Origin: Heterobilharzia americana | Lineage: Eukaryota > Platyhelminthes > Trematoda > Strigeidida > Schistosomatidae | Reading direction: 5' to 3' | Assembly (NCBI GenBank): GCA_944470555.2 | Contig: OX104134.1 | Span: forward strand, 16,781,248 to 16,845,247 | DNA length: 64,000 nt | Notes under the pieces: model-generated | Databases searched by the model: none | What the model was told of the DNA's origin: nothing | The model's input: the letters and a program-made list of their open reading frames with translations, nothing else | Program-made: the position numbers and the translations under genes | In this document: one piece after another, positions 46,843-59,307 of the stretch | Position numbering within the stretch: position 1 is the stretch's first letter | Layout of the letters: every line of letters begins with the position of its first letter

Positions 46843-48029
46843 AGGATGTCCAGACTGATAATCTAGGTATCAGTCTTCGCAATAACTCAGCTTACAACTT
46901 TTATAATTCCCGCCATATCATAACACGTATGAATACTCAAAAAAAAATACTTGATTTATTGTGATTTCTGTAAGCTATCAAAAAAAGTCCTTACTAGTCG
47001 CCATCTGTAACCGCACTTGTTCTACAGTCCTGGGTTAGTGTGACATAAAATGTTTTTGGAGTTATTTTTGTAGAATAGCCAACATAGTGTACCAACTTCA
47101 TGAAAAGAATGAAGACGATATAATTCATACCCGAAATGTTTTCAGTGTGTATTGCAATTAGTTTTTAAATAAGCCTTCCACCAACAATATTATTTTTGCA
47201 GACTGCATTATTAGTTCCAAAAAATAATTTATTAATGTTCAGATTTCATTAAATTTCATTTCTAGTGCTCACAATCAAAAGCCTTTTCAAAAGATTGCGG
47301 AAAATCGAGTACTTTAGATGTTTATCTTTTATTAGAGTCGAAAGTAATAAAATCGTTTTCGTTCGCTCTTCTTGTCTCATTTTCAGCTGTGGTTGGCTAA
47401 ATCACTGTCACTAATAGCTAGTGCATTATTTTAATTTGGAAGATATGATGATAAACTGTCGCAAATGATGTCATAGCAGTCAATGATAGTGGTCTGAAGA
47501 TACCATACAAGAAGCAAATAATTTTAAAAAAGTAGTTCATCGGGTGTGTAATTGTTCTAACTCCTAGACCACATAGTACAATAACCGTCTTTTCTCCAAG
47601 GAAGTGAACTTCTGGGGATCGTTTACTTAACCATTATAATATCTGATTCCTAATTCCTAGTTTACGCAGGAATGCTTAAACTGAAATTAATTAAAGAAAA
47701 CAATGCATGAAAGGTTGGTACTTATTGGCGAGATTGATTATATTGAGTATACCGTATGTCTGGAATTTACTTCACAGTAAAAGCCAGGACTCCGAGCATT
47801 TCAAGCAACTGCGGATATAGCGAAGTTTTTTTATGTCATCTTAGATACTTAATAAAAAACTGTCAATACGTAAGAAATATGAAAAGTACAACTTCGCATA
47901 TATTCTGGTATAATTAATTGTAAACGTAAATATCCCTGGTTTCATTCCCTTCCTAGTGACGACCATGAATGTCTCAATTTCATCAGTCATCTATAGTCGT
48001 TCAACGGTGCTTGGAATCTTGCGCCCTTC

Positions 48030-48255
48030 TCATGTAAGTTTGGGTACGACCCATATATGACTTATCAACCTATCAATATGATGAGCTGGTACTGCTAAAT
48101 AATAATCTGTCAACTGGTTCCGTTCATAGAAGCTTGTTAGATCATTCCTTGTCAAGAAAAATGGATTAACATTACTCTCTATGCAGCTGATTATGATGTT
48201 TGAGTCAAGATCATTTTGACAATACAAAATCCATTCATCCAGATATTCAATTTTT
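48030..48255 (-). pseudogene. Protein-like minus frame, unrecognised
   Basis: The frame is open from just after an in-frame TGA at about 48257 to 48030 and reads KIEYLDEWILYCQNDLDSNI and later SFYERNQLTDYYLAVPAHHI, ending DRLISHIWVVPKLT. Residue make-up is strongly protein-like. No acceptor lies between the upstream stop and the conserved-looking start, so as it stands it is not a clean exon. It may be a relic of a gene or of a mobile element inside the large intron. Confidence 0.35.
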
Positions 48256-48636
48256 CAGTTCTGTATACCTTGAGATTAGTTTCTGACAATGTCCATTTTT
48301 GACTTCCCAAAACGATGAATGGTACGGCGAACAAAGTTAAGCAAAATCAGTCCACTGCATGATCAAGAAGAGTATTTTTGATTGAATAGGCACTATAAGT
48401 CCGAAGGTAGTACTTGGAAATACATTTGTCTGAATGTGAACACCTGTATCTCAATAAAGGGACCTTTTTAGGGGGAATTTTTCCAAAAATCAAGTATAAA
48501 AACACCTGAGTACAATAAATTTATTATCCACCGGGCAGAATAGGCAGCAGATTGTGCTGGAAAAGAGCTTACTAATGTTTCTGTCTCTGTCTATGAGTGA
48601 CTGTCGATAAACTAAATGGCGAAATTAACTACTTAC

Positions 48637-48829
48637 TTTTCTGAAGAGTGTAACTTTTCGTTTTACTTCAGGTTTCCGTCGCGTCTCAAAATCGTTACTA
48701 TTGCGTCCATTTATGTTGCGTGAATCTGATATGAAGTCGAGTGTTTTCGTAGTATTGTAGTAAACCGGTGAACATGGCAATGATTTCCGAACTGAACAAT
48801 CAGGCGATATTCTTCCAAGCGTTACGGTA
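48637..48829 (-). CDS. Candidate exon of the minus-strand gene
   Basis: The exon lies between an acceptor (atttatttcttgacaacag, with a second AG two bases on) and a consensus donor (AGAAAA|gtaagt, minus strand). It reads TVTLGRISPDCSVRKSLPCS and ends RRKPEVKRKVTLFRK; the other two frames have stops. The product is basic and Ser-rich. Using the second AG, its first base completes the last codon of exon 50303-50646. Using the first AG (start 48831) it would begin on a complete codon, and exon 50303-50646 would need to end in another frame, reading SSSTINSSVLDSTT. Confidence 0.55.
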
Positions 48830-50302
48830 CTCTGTTGTCAAGAAATAAATATGGGAAAGGTCAGTATTTACTAGAAATGTTACCCAGTATTGATGACAAA
48901 CGAAAACATTTTACATTCCAACAAACAGTTTTGTCACTGAATGTACTTGCACTACGGTGAGGAAGCTGACTTCACGTTTTGAAAAAAATATATGAATAAT
49001 CAGTGAAATGGGAGAATAAATTTGCCCTGAGGTAGTAGACTTTGCAAGGTTTTATAAATAGCCTGCAAAAGTTTGTCTATATGACAGAAGCCACCCTTTA
49101 TTCAAAAAACATTTTTCATTGAGACTGTGTTATAATGTAAGCATTACCAGGTGTTAAAAAACCTATTCTCTTCCATTTAACATCAACATCATTTAAAAAC
49201 TCGCTTCACCTTCATTTTCGCCAACGGCTACTGTGTTGTGATATAAGATACTACATAAAAATGATTCACGAATAAGTAACCTGTGTTTTTCTGATTAGTT
49301 AGAAACAGTAGAAACTTCAAATTGAGTAACCAATGACACGTCATTTGTCAGGCATACATTTAGAGCAATAAACCAATGATGCACTGATTGAATTTTAATA
49401 CCAAAGTGAATGATGAAGACGTGAGATAGCGGTGATAGATTATTTCGGAGCGAAAAGCTGTAATAGCGCAGAAAAAGGTTGCCGTGTTCTGCATGAAAAG
49501 CCCTAGACCTCTGAAGCCCGCTACAATCAATCGTTTAACCTCGAAGTTTCAAAAGAAAAACACGTGAACCAACGTGCGAATATCAGATTGGTTGAAGAGA
49601 CGAACGTTCAATAGGATTCAAATCTAGAAAGGCCTGGAAATAAGCAAGGCCTTTGTAGGTCATAAAAGCATCACTGGCAATTCCTACTGGCATTTATTTG
49701 CCAGTCAAATGCAATCTAGTTCACTTTTTTTCATTAAGTATCTCACTCATTATCACTAACCAGTGCAAGATGCAAAACTGATCGTCTTTCAAATTCTAAT
49801 TTACAATAGAGTTTCCAATCGTCTGTAATTTGATAAGAATTTTTGAAATAATACGACTCATAGATCAAACTCTCGCTTGGGTTAGAATCATAGAAACTAC
49901 TTAGAACTTTTGTCTGAGATCTTCAAAATCTTTGCTTTTAAGTATGAAAATGAATTGCTAAAGTGACAAAGACTATGTATGCAAATCATCTACTTACCTA
50001 TGAAACAGTGTCAATTGCAAAGATAAATCAACAATTTATCAAGAGTCTGGGACAAAACTGTTTTTTAGGTTGATCGCTGAATGTGAAGGAACAAACTATT
50101 ATCGTAAAAGTAGTGACTGATATTGATTTCATAGGTGGATTTAAGGTTGTGCATAAATTTCATGCTAAACTAGCTTCCATATCTGATAAAATATGGAAAA
50201 TTATGAATTTTTGCACAACTACCTACTACAGAAGGCATTTTTTATTGCAGTGGTAAACTAAAGCATCAAAAAAAATGAAACGACAAACTGAAAGTGGCTT
50301 AC
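48830..50302. other. Probable intron
   Basis: A consensus donor on the minus strand (TTTCATAG|gtaagtag at about 49990-50003) has no open exon attached. No other feature was seen. Confidence 0.35.
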
Positions 50303-50646
50303 CGTTGTTGAATCAAGTACAGATGAATTAATCGTAGAACTAGATAGATTCGTACAGGACTAGCTCTAGTTCTATCATGGCATACAGGAGTGTTTCTAGC
50401 TGCAGTTGAACTCAAATCAATATCTAGAAAACGTTTTGAAGAAGGAGTAATACTACTGCTTCTTTTTGATCGCTGTGAAGCGCCCGATAAACGCTTACTA
50501 GGTGGAATGTCCACTTTATTCCAGTTTAATTTTGTGACTTCATCCCATCGACTCTGTAAATTCATATAGGATGTCAATGTTTTCGATGATGACTGCATTG
50601 GGGTTGTGGTGGAGCTAATGTGATTTTGAGCTGATTTTGATATATT
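50303..50646 (-). CDS. Candidate exon of the minus-strand gene, Ser/Thr-rich
   Basis: A 344-nt exon on the minus strand lies between acceptor ttttatttttctagag and donor CAACAACG|gtaagcc. It is open in one frame: NISKSAQNHISSTTTPMQSS, then WDEVTKLNWNKVDIPPSKRL, then SKRSSSITPSSKRFLDIDLS. It is Ser/Lys/Arg-rich with several S/T-P and RxxS sites, like a disordered phosphoprotein. The last 16 codons (IYLVLRLIHLYLIQQ) are out of character. The alternative frame there, SSSTINSSVLDSTT, fits better with the next exon, so a one-base error or real frameshift near 50350 is possible. No known family recognised. Confidence 0.55.
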
Positions 50647-52227
50647 CTCTAGAAAAATAAAATAATTATGTGTTGTTAGATGAACCAAAACCATTCAAGC
50701 ATTTTGAAATATGCAAATCACTCTGAGATGACTGAGAACCAACACATAAATGTTTCGTTCAACTTTGAAACTTGTAACTATTGCATATCCTCAATGCATT
50801 ACACTATATAAACAAAATAATTTAAAATGTCTCCTGATACCGATATCTCTCATTGAATGGTTCAGATATACATAAACATAAATTAATTTTGTAAGAACTT
50901 GAGATTCTTAGGTTCTGTTTTAGGAAAAGACTAATATGAAAATTTCTAATTAGGACAACACAACTTTAAGAAACTGTTCATTTACGACAATTCTTTTTGA
51001 CAATGTTATTTAGCCACGAATACTATCTTTAAATTGAGCAGTTCTTCGAAACTCATGTTACCAGACTGCGTGTCTTTGATTTGCAGGAAGACACGGCCAG
51101 TTTGGTAAATTGTTTAACCCAGCCTTCATCAACCACTAGTGTTAAGTAATAGTTTGGTTAAGATTATAACTTTGATTTAAGTCTTTATCACTGTCTTATT
51201 TTATCAAAGTGGATATCAGGCATGTCTTATATCATGGAGCAGTTTTCTTATTTGAATGACTGTTCCTAATTAAAATGGAAGTGAAGTTTTTGGAATACGT
51301 AATTCTGCTGGCGATATTGACATTCATAATTGTCAAAGTAGGCCAGTTTTTAAAAACTACAAATACATGTAACCTGGATAACAGGTTATATTCAGTTTAC
51401 AAGAAGAATAAGGAAGAATAGGACAGAAAGATTTCTGAAGACACTGAAGCACTCTCTCTTAAAATACTGTTAAGACAAAACTAGATGTCCTGGTTGGAAT
51501 GGCTGAAAGTAACGAAAATGAAGCCAAAGACCAAGGTTTTGGACTTTGTGACACTTGGCAGAAAAATGTAAATATAACTTGGAGACGAATGATGTTCCCT
51601 CAAAAACTGGGATTTTTATGCCACAATAATGTAGTCATAAACGCTATAACTGAGCTATTCATGTTTCTATAATCCTCAAGTAGAAATAAATCACAGATAT
51701 ATTGTGCACTAACTGCTGTGATTAGTCAATGCAAAGATGTTTATTAACGAACGTTATTCGAATTCTTCCAACTATTAGTTTTGATGGTTAAAAGCTAGAA
51801 GATGCACCGCATTTTATTCTTAGAGTGGTTGAGGCACTCAGCATTACCGAGAATTGTGAACATCAAGTTTGTGCGTCAGATGTTTGAATAAAGAGAACAT
51901 CCTCTTATCAATTAATTATTTTAAGCTTGATAATATTAACTGATATTTTCAAAAGTTTACCTGACATTTGTACTACAGTGTACATTGTCTTAGTTGTATG
52001 GCTCAAAAGCCCACGCATTCATCAACAGAATATTGAAATTTACTTGGTAGATTTCATTTTTAAATAGGCAAGTCGTGGAGCCAGTGTTAATGGATAACAA
52101 ATGAATAGCAAGTGATAACACAATTGAGGTGAACTTACTAAGATAAAAGTATCAATATTTTTCATCTACATATTTAAAATATTCAATATAACCACTGGGG
52201 TTTAAAAGAATGAAAAGTGTAACTCAC
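50647..52227. other. Probable intron
   Basis: No exon, element or RNA gene recognised. Confidence 0.4.
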
Positions 52228-52259
52228 ATTTAATTCACCGTTTTGATCCTCAGAGGGAG
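52228..52259 (-). CDS. Candidate 32-nt microexon of the minus-strand gene
   Basis: On the minus strand acceptor gtctattttcag is followed by 32 nt (first bases CTCCCTCTGAGGATC) and the donor AAT|gtgagttac. Only one frame is free of stops; it reads PSEDQNGELN and joins in phase to NISKS of exon 50303-50646. Confidence 0.5.
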
Positions 52260-52710
52260 CTGAAAATAGACAAAGAATAGTCGATGGACTACACATCTCA
52301 AGAAAACGCAGTTACGTAGTATCAAGAAGTTAAGGTGTAATAAAAGTCAATATTTATGAAGAACACTGCAGAATGATTGGGAAAAAGGTGTCATGATGAT
52401 ATTTAATGCATGCATGTTAGCTGCTGTTGAGAAACATGTGTGTGCAGACTCTACGGAAGTCGACTACTGGCAGATATAACCTCCCGAACTGCGTCTATCT
52501 TAAGCAACTGTGATAGGAGTTATAGGCATTGTAAAATGCAAACTGGTGGGAGAAATTCACTGTTATTTAGCTACTTATAATGGCTTCTATTAAATAGTAT
52601 TCAGATTTTGTTTTCAGGATTAACGACGTGGTTTTTTTGGTGACATAAAAACAGAATACGAAATTTAAATGGATAATGATTCAGGTTATCAGTTAGACTT
52701 TGTAACTCAC

Positions 52711-52721
52711 CTGACTGATAA
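52711..52721 (-). CDS. Candidate 11-nt microexon of the minus-strand gene
   Basis: On the minus strand a pyrimidine-rich acceptor (tttttttttgcgttcag) is followed by TTATCAGTCAG and the consensus donor gtgagttac. In the only frame that stays open into the next exon it contributes YQS and one base of an Ala codon. Its first T would complete the split codon left by exon 56212-56264. Confidence 0.4.
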
Positions 52722-55700
52722 CTGAACGCAAAAAAAAATACACCAGTAGCCTGAGTCCAATTCTGACTGGGATATCATCACTCTTAAAGACTATAGAAAA
52801 CAATGAGTTTACCAACCAAGGCTATTCCAAGTGGGCTGACTGTTCAAATAACATTCAATGACTAAAGCTAACATCGTATAACAAGAAATCGGAGTAAACT
52901 ATTATTTTCGACATTTACTTTACTGAATCATGCAACTCAAAGTCTATTCAGTTGCTTCATGAGGGATGTTTTATAATAAACACCTGAACAGCATTTTCCG
53001 ATTTGTCTAATAATCATTGAGTTTCAAATGAATTGGTTAATTACTAACTGAGATGATGCATTAGATTTGTGTGAATGACATTAATGTACAAGCAATTTGT
53101 CAGAAAAAGAAAGCTAAATGTATTATGTGAATTCATTAATCAAATCGTTTTTCTTCTGAGTGGTTGTATATATCACTTAGTTCAATGAATTATCACTTAT
53201 TATAATACAATAGTTTGGCCGAATGGGGATTATTTCAATAAACATATTTCCACTCAGCAATCATAAGAGAAAAAGACACTAGACCCAGAACATTTTCTCT
53301 TCTATTGAAACTGAGTGTGGAAAGAATCAGAAAATAATTAGTTTTCCTAACCTTGTTACTTTTTTGTTTTCAAGAAATGTTTAATAAACTGAAGTTATGT
53401 CAAAGCATTCATACTCTGCAAATTAATTTATTCTTATTCATAGTGAATTATTAGACCTTGAATATTAAGATCTAGTTTCATCAGTCTTTTAATGTCTGTT
53501 AAACACTGACAACATTCAAACTAAGAATTCAACTCTGTGCGCTTTCATTCTAACCGGGGATATGGCTTTCACTTTTTATAAGATGACTCTCGTTGAAATG
53601 AAAGATTTGAATTTCAGCGATAGGTATTGTTGCCCTCAATAGCCCTACATGTTGCATATTTCTTACAGATTTAGGGGTAGTTAGTGGAATCTATCAAACT
53701 GAATAACTTCGTTGAACTTGTTGACACCTACTGAATTATCTTGATAATGAAATCTATTTGTAATATGTGTAGTAAATACTCAAATACAAGTGCTTGAAAA
53801 GCACTTCACAAGAAGGTAACCCTAAGCATGGAATATCTTTTGACAAGCCTACCTGGATTTATTCGATAGGAGTCAAAAAGTTACATATTCGTAGTATTTA
53901 AAATGTCTGGGCCTAATAAACGACTCAAATAGGCTTTCACGCTGAATTAAATGTGTAGGTCGGCCTCGCCTTTTTGATGAAGGAAATAGATTAGGTCATA
54001 TCAGTTTCTGTTGTAATCTTTAGATATCGACAGAGATTCACAGGAAGAAGTAAGTTGTCGGAATATTAAAAAGGACGAAGAAAGACATCGTTCTGCTAAG
54101 GATGATCTGAAATGTGCGTCAGTTTCACGGGGAAACACTGCATTATGGAAAAACTTAATTCAGAGTTTTGGAATGTCTTCAAATAGTTCCAGAGAGGTTA
54201 TTTAGATTTAAGTTGAAAAATATTTCAATAGATATCTGGTAAGGTATCATTTGTACCATAATCAACAAAGTAACATTTAAATGCAAATCTATGTCATAGT
54301 ATGATGCAAAAATTTCATTTTTCGCTACAGTTGGATAAAAAAACAAAGCCCTTGAGACCTCTGAATAGCACTTCAAATGCTGATTAATACTTCTTTCCTA
54401 CTCTACTCAGTAATGAATTAGTGTTCATCTGATAGAGGCTAACTGATATCGTCTATAAAGAATTGCAAGAAAAGCAGTCGATTTCATTTTGTCTCTGAAT
54501 TCGATCATCTTAGTGGGAAGAATTCATTGCAACCTCCAATCACCACCAGTCAGCACTACAAAATTTACCATCGTTCTTAATCATTCACCATGAAAAGTAA
54601 TTTTGAGATAATTGATTTTGACCACAGGAAATCCACATGAATAATTATTTCAGAATGAGTCCCAGTAGCATTTGATTCTGATGTAGACTTTACGTAAACC
54701 ATTTTCGAAAAGAATTCCCGAAATACTTTATATTAACAACTGCCTTTTATAAGAAATCTCACTGTCGGCAAGACATTTTCAATGCTTTAACTGTGCAGCT
54801 TAGGAGAGACTGTCAGATAACACTGAACCGATCAGTCACGTCGAAGGCGTATGCAGGATTTTGATGAAGATATGTTTGATGTGAACAAAAATGAATGTTT
54901 CTGATATGATTGTCTCATATTGTTTGGTAGTTCTACGAGTTTCCATGTATTTATATTTTCTAAATAGGACACGGTCATGAACAAGAAGCTGATCATGTGT
55001 TACTATTAAGCTCCCAACCTTTAGATATGGTTATAAACCTTATTCTAACTTCTCAAACTCGACCGCCTAATCTTAAATATGTTCTGAATACTCATCAAGT
55101 AGTGAAGCAACAGGGAAGAGGAGCACTAGTTAGACTGATGACCAACTAGATGTTTGCTTTCTGCTTTAGAAGTTAATTCCCAAGTTTTGAACTTCGAAGA
55201 CTACAACTATATCCTTAGTATCCAGTCTGAAGACTGATGTTTGTTTTTATTTCTGTAACTGTAATTAGTTTACCCTTTCATGTGGGTTAATAAATTATGC
55301 AGACAAGATGAGGAGCAGCATAAGAGTTATTTGACGTCTATATCATGGAACATGTGGCAAAACATCGTGTAGTTACGTAGATTAACATCTTATTCGTGTA
55401 CACTTCGACTTCAGGCAGTAAGGACCACTCAAAAACGTAATTAAGCTTCTAACCCTCATTACACAATTACGTCCACAGTGATTTCAGTTCATTTTCATAT
55501 TAGAACTGATGCTTTCGAATTCGTTTCTGAATCACTTGAAGATGACAAAGTTTCATGATTCAATCGAGTATTATTTCCCCCATTATTTTGTCTCTTAAAA
55601 GCTGAACTCTGCAAGGACAGCTTCACCTTTGACACACTAAAATGAGTACCTTAGTGTGATGGCGATATATACATACCTTTTTTAAATACACTCTAGTGTA

Positions 55701-56211
55701 AATGGGAAGGGATGGCCTATGAACAAACGAGGGTGCTCACAGTCTGCCTATCATCCTGTGATAAATTTAATAATTAATGACAGTTTTCACTAAATTTAGT
55801 CAAGTTTATTTATAGACAGCTGGGAAGAAACCGTAAACTGGGTTTCTCTACTTCTTAACACTCATGAAATAGCACATGTAGTTGAATTTCTCATTAGACA
55901 GAGCATATGAATCACTACCACCACGAAGGACTTCTTTTAAGGATTGTATTATGCAGACAACAAGGCTGTTGCACCGTAAATCTTAACTATTCGTAGGTCC
56001 TATTAAAATGCTTTTCTTAAAACTCGAGTATATCTACTATGCTTAGCGTGCATAATTGTTCTTTCTTTACTCCATAACTGGTGTACAAATGGTATCGGAT
56101 AAGTAAACGTAAGTGAAGCAAGGAAAATAAAACATACAACATAGTAGTGACAAAAAACAACAACAAATATAGTAAGAGGAAAACCCATTAATTAAAGACT
56201 GTCAAATTTAC
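52722..56211. other. Probable intron DNA, no clear feature
   Basis: A donor-like site (AAAAAAG|gtatgt, minus strand, about 55672-55684) has a short open stretch upstream (about 55679-55715), but its acceptor is weak. Other frames (54179-54376, 56003-56188, both minus) are unsupported. Confidence 0.35.
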
Positions 56212-56264
56212 CACAGTTTAAATACACTGACTCTGATGGCATCTTGTACTGCGCAGCCAGTTCT
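56212..56264 (-). CDS. Candidate 53-nt exon of the minus-strand gene
   Basis: On the minus strand acceptor ccttttttcctttttgttaacag is followed by 53 nt reading RTGCAVQDAIRVSVFKL plus two bases, then donor TG|gtaaat. With the exon at 57440-57497 it reads HFGFQFRLRTGCAVQDAIRV, which looks like a beta-strand-rich fold (C2-like at best, not proven). A second frame is also open here (ELAAQYKMPSESVYLNC), so the choice rests on phase agreement with the neighbours. Confidence 0.45.
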
Positions 56265-57439
56265 CTGTTAACAAAAAGGAAAAAAGGGTTAAACAAACTC
56301 CGGTAGATGAAAAAGTTATGTAGATACAGTAAATGAATATTAATTCTGAATAACGGTATAGCATTTCTTGTCTCTCGAACAGTTTGAAAAAGCCAAGAAG
56401 TGCAGGTACATGAATGACATGGCTACAGTTTTCTACTTTTTGGCCTTTATTTGGTTTATTTTGGTGGCCATAAAGTAGAATGAATGCATACATATGTAGT
56501 GAATAAACTTGAATACAAGTGTAGTAAAAATAAATTGTACTGAGCAGCAAAACAATATTCATACTATCTCAGAATTTACTTCAAATTTGAGTCACTGTTT
56601 GTTTAAGACTGCAGTCAAGAAAGCAAGTATCTGGTTTAGAAATAGTATATCTAAATCTCTGCATAGCAACATAGGAGATATTTGCTACCTCAAGGCTGAT
56701 AATACCATGTGGATACAGAAATCTCATGATCCATTGGTTAATACAACTGAGTTAAAGTATTGCATAAACAAGAAGCATAATCTGTTTTTAAACAACAAGT
56801 ATGATTAATTGTTATAAAAAGAATCCAGCTAAACTATAGTTCAAAATCACGTTGTCAAGATGTCTTATAAAGTATTATGCAACTGTAATGTTTCCCTATA
56901 TTTAGTTAGATTTTTCAATGTAATTATATTACGAGGAGAATAAGAATGCATTTTGCTAAAATGTATAATTTCGCGTGCAACTCGCTTCCAGTGACACATT
57001 TATTGACTTCTGTTTTTTGTTCCTTATTCATCCAAGGCTAAAGACTTACAATAATAATCTATTCCCATTTTGAAGATGTTCAACAGTTTTCAACATCATC
57101 TTCAAGCCAAATTCATCTATCTGCCTTCCGTGCAATAAATCAAATTACGGCCAAAATAATTCAAAGAGTAGTCAGTTAAATTCACTTATGGCACCACTAG
57201 AATAACATACAAGACAAACCGAAATTCGAAATGAAAGTCTTCCAAGTACTTTAGTTTGTGATAGCATGCCAATAACTGAGAAATTCTATTATTGTGGGCA
57301 AATATAACCCGTTAAATTGTTCACGTTGATGCTAGTTGGTAAGATTGGCTTTATAGAAGGATATCTGTACAACTAAATAATAACTTTTGGCTTCAACAGT
57401 GTTTAATAGAATAAAGAACAAGTTAGTGTTGTAACTTAC
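56265..57439. other. Probable intron with an unsupported plus frame
   Basis: A 99-aa plus frame at 56509-56808 (contains SIWFRNSISKSLHSNIGDIC) has no ATG at its beginning and no recognised family. Its length is within chance for AT-rich DNA. Nothing else was recognised. Confidence 0.35.
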
Positions 57440-57497
57440 CAACCGAAATTGAAAACCAAAGTGTGAATTGCCAAATGAAACACAGTGATCTAGATCA
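57440..57497 (-). CDS. Candidate 58-nt exon of the minus-strand gene, most upstream one supported
   Basis: On the minus strand acceptor ttgatttataactccacag is followed by one base and 19 codons, DLDHCVSFGNSHFGFQFRL, then a strong donor (CGGTTG|gtaagttac). It ends on a complete codon, so it joins the next exon in phase. Further upstream a donor at 58614 (AATTAG|gtgagtag) with an open 86-nt stretch (58614-58699) would supply the two bases required, but that piece reads unlike the rest and is not claimed. The true start of the gene was not found. Confidence 0.45.
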
Positions 57498-59299
57498 CTG
57501 TGGAGTTATAAATCAAATAAACAAATCTAATATAGAGTTTGACGAAAGTTATTTAAACTCTATAGCCTCATCTCAAGCTTAATGTTTTAAGAGATATTTA
57601 CCGACAGAAATCTATTTTCCAAACATTTTCCAAGCTTTTTACGTGTAATGAATGCAGATAAGGAAGTAACGGGAAACATGGACACGCATGACTAAATACG
57701 CGTGCGTTTTCTCACAGATTAACTGTATTTTTTGTTTCCGATTTCTCAAAATACGATTTTTGGATTTTTCCTAACAAATTTCATAAAGCGATTATTATTC
57801 ATTTTCGCTGTTCTTAGTAAATGTGTCATCATCTTGAGTGACATGTTTTAATACTCATCAAAGCTTTTAGAATAATATGCAAAATATGTGTATGCTAGAC
57901 CTCTCAACCAGTTATGAACCGATTTGGCTGCATTATTACACAATCCCCTCCAACTGTCGTCTACCATACTCAATGAAACTGAGAGATGTCCATTTTCGGG
58001 CAATTTATGCTACCTGCATTGCCTAGCAGTCGTTCAATCTATATTTTACAAACTTAGCAAAGGATCCAAAGTCCTTGAACCGTCTTTGGAAACAAAAAAC
58101 CCTGAGTGATTTACGAAGCGAGTTGATAACAACAAATGAACTATATGGGTGTTCTGTGTAACTTATCTTCAATAATAAAAACATTTGCTTCGGGCAATAA
58201 AACCATCAAACAAGAGTTCTTATCTTACCGAAAGGCTGAAACTGGAGTAACTTTACCGATCCTATGAGCCTAATAGTAGCCCAACATCAGGCTCTTTTGA
58301 AACTGACGACCAGAAACATGGTATGAACAAGCTTTCGTCAAGTTATCATATGTCATTTAGTCTATGGACTACTCTTTTCTCGAAATTAGTTGTGAAACAT
58401 TAGTTTGGAACTGAGACGTTATGCTACAACGAAGATGCTCCGTATAAAGAAAAAGATTTCCGTTAGGTTTTTTCTTCTTCAGACTAAAGAACCACTTCAC
58501 TAGCCGCTGAAAGATGTTTTTTCGTTGATGTGGTATATACTAAAGCGCTAAGAGTATCTTTATCCTATAAGATGGAGTAGATTTCAGTTAGGGTATATAT
58601 TCTCCCTACTCACCTAATTTTAATGAAGTATTTTCGTAAAACACTATGTATCAAGTGGTTTAGTATTGGCAAACAGAATAGTTGACTTAGCAGAACACTC
58701 TACAATCAATGATCTATATGTAAAGGGATGAAATTACTTTCAAGTGTGTTGACCTGATACCGAAAACTCGAAATATATATTGCAAGGAACATATTATGCT
58801 GAGATACACTTATTACGATGAACCAAACAATAACCTAAGTCATGGGAAATAGAAATAAACCAGATTCTTCAGTTCTGATACATTTTTACCTTCATATGAA
58901 CATCTATCACTCTAAAAGAACCACTCGAAATTTATTCTTTTCTTCCCCTACTCACTTACACTTTTAATCAGTGAAGCTTTCATCTTAAAACTGGATAAAG
59001 TCCCTTGTCCTATATTCACTACTCCATTACCTACGTCTTTTTGGAAGATAAAGGTTATTTTAAGCGTATTGTGATTAACCATAACCGTACAAAGTGAATT
59101 TTTTGTTCACATTCTTCATCCACCTTGAGTGTTTTGCTTGAATAGCCAATGGTATGGATGATGCTTTACCTATAAGTGTATCATCTTCAATCTTTGATTA
59201 GGTATCATCTTAACCTCTGAATGAGGGGCTTAAATATGTGTGATTCACTGTGGTAATATTTTTCGAAAATTTGGCGATTACATAATTTTAACAGACATA
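57498..59299. other. Possible upstream intron or intergenic DNA
   Basis: It contains minus-strand donor-like sites at about 58613 and 58230 (CTTTCG|gtaagat) with short open stretches that I could not confirm as exons. A 61-aa plus frame at 57924-58109 has no support. Confidence 0.35.
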
Positions 59300-59307
59300 C
59301 CCAGCAT

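Noticed and set aside
49990..50060. Microexon between 50303 and 48829
   Set aside because: A strong donor is present, but every plausible acceptor upstream gives stops in all frames.
56509..56808. 99-aa plus gene
   Set aside because: No ATG at the start of the open frame, no recognised family, and a length expected by chance in AT-rich DNA.
58614..58699. Further upstream exon of the minus-strand gene
   Set aside because: Donor and phase fit, but the acceptor is weak and the hydrophobic reading does not match the rest. Kept only as a possibility.
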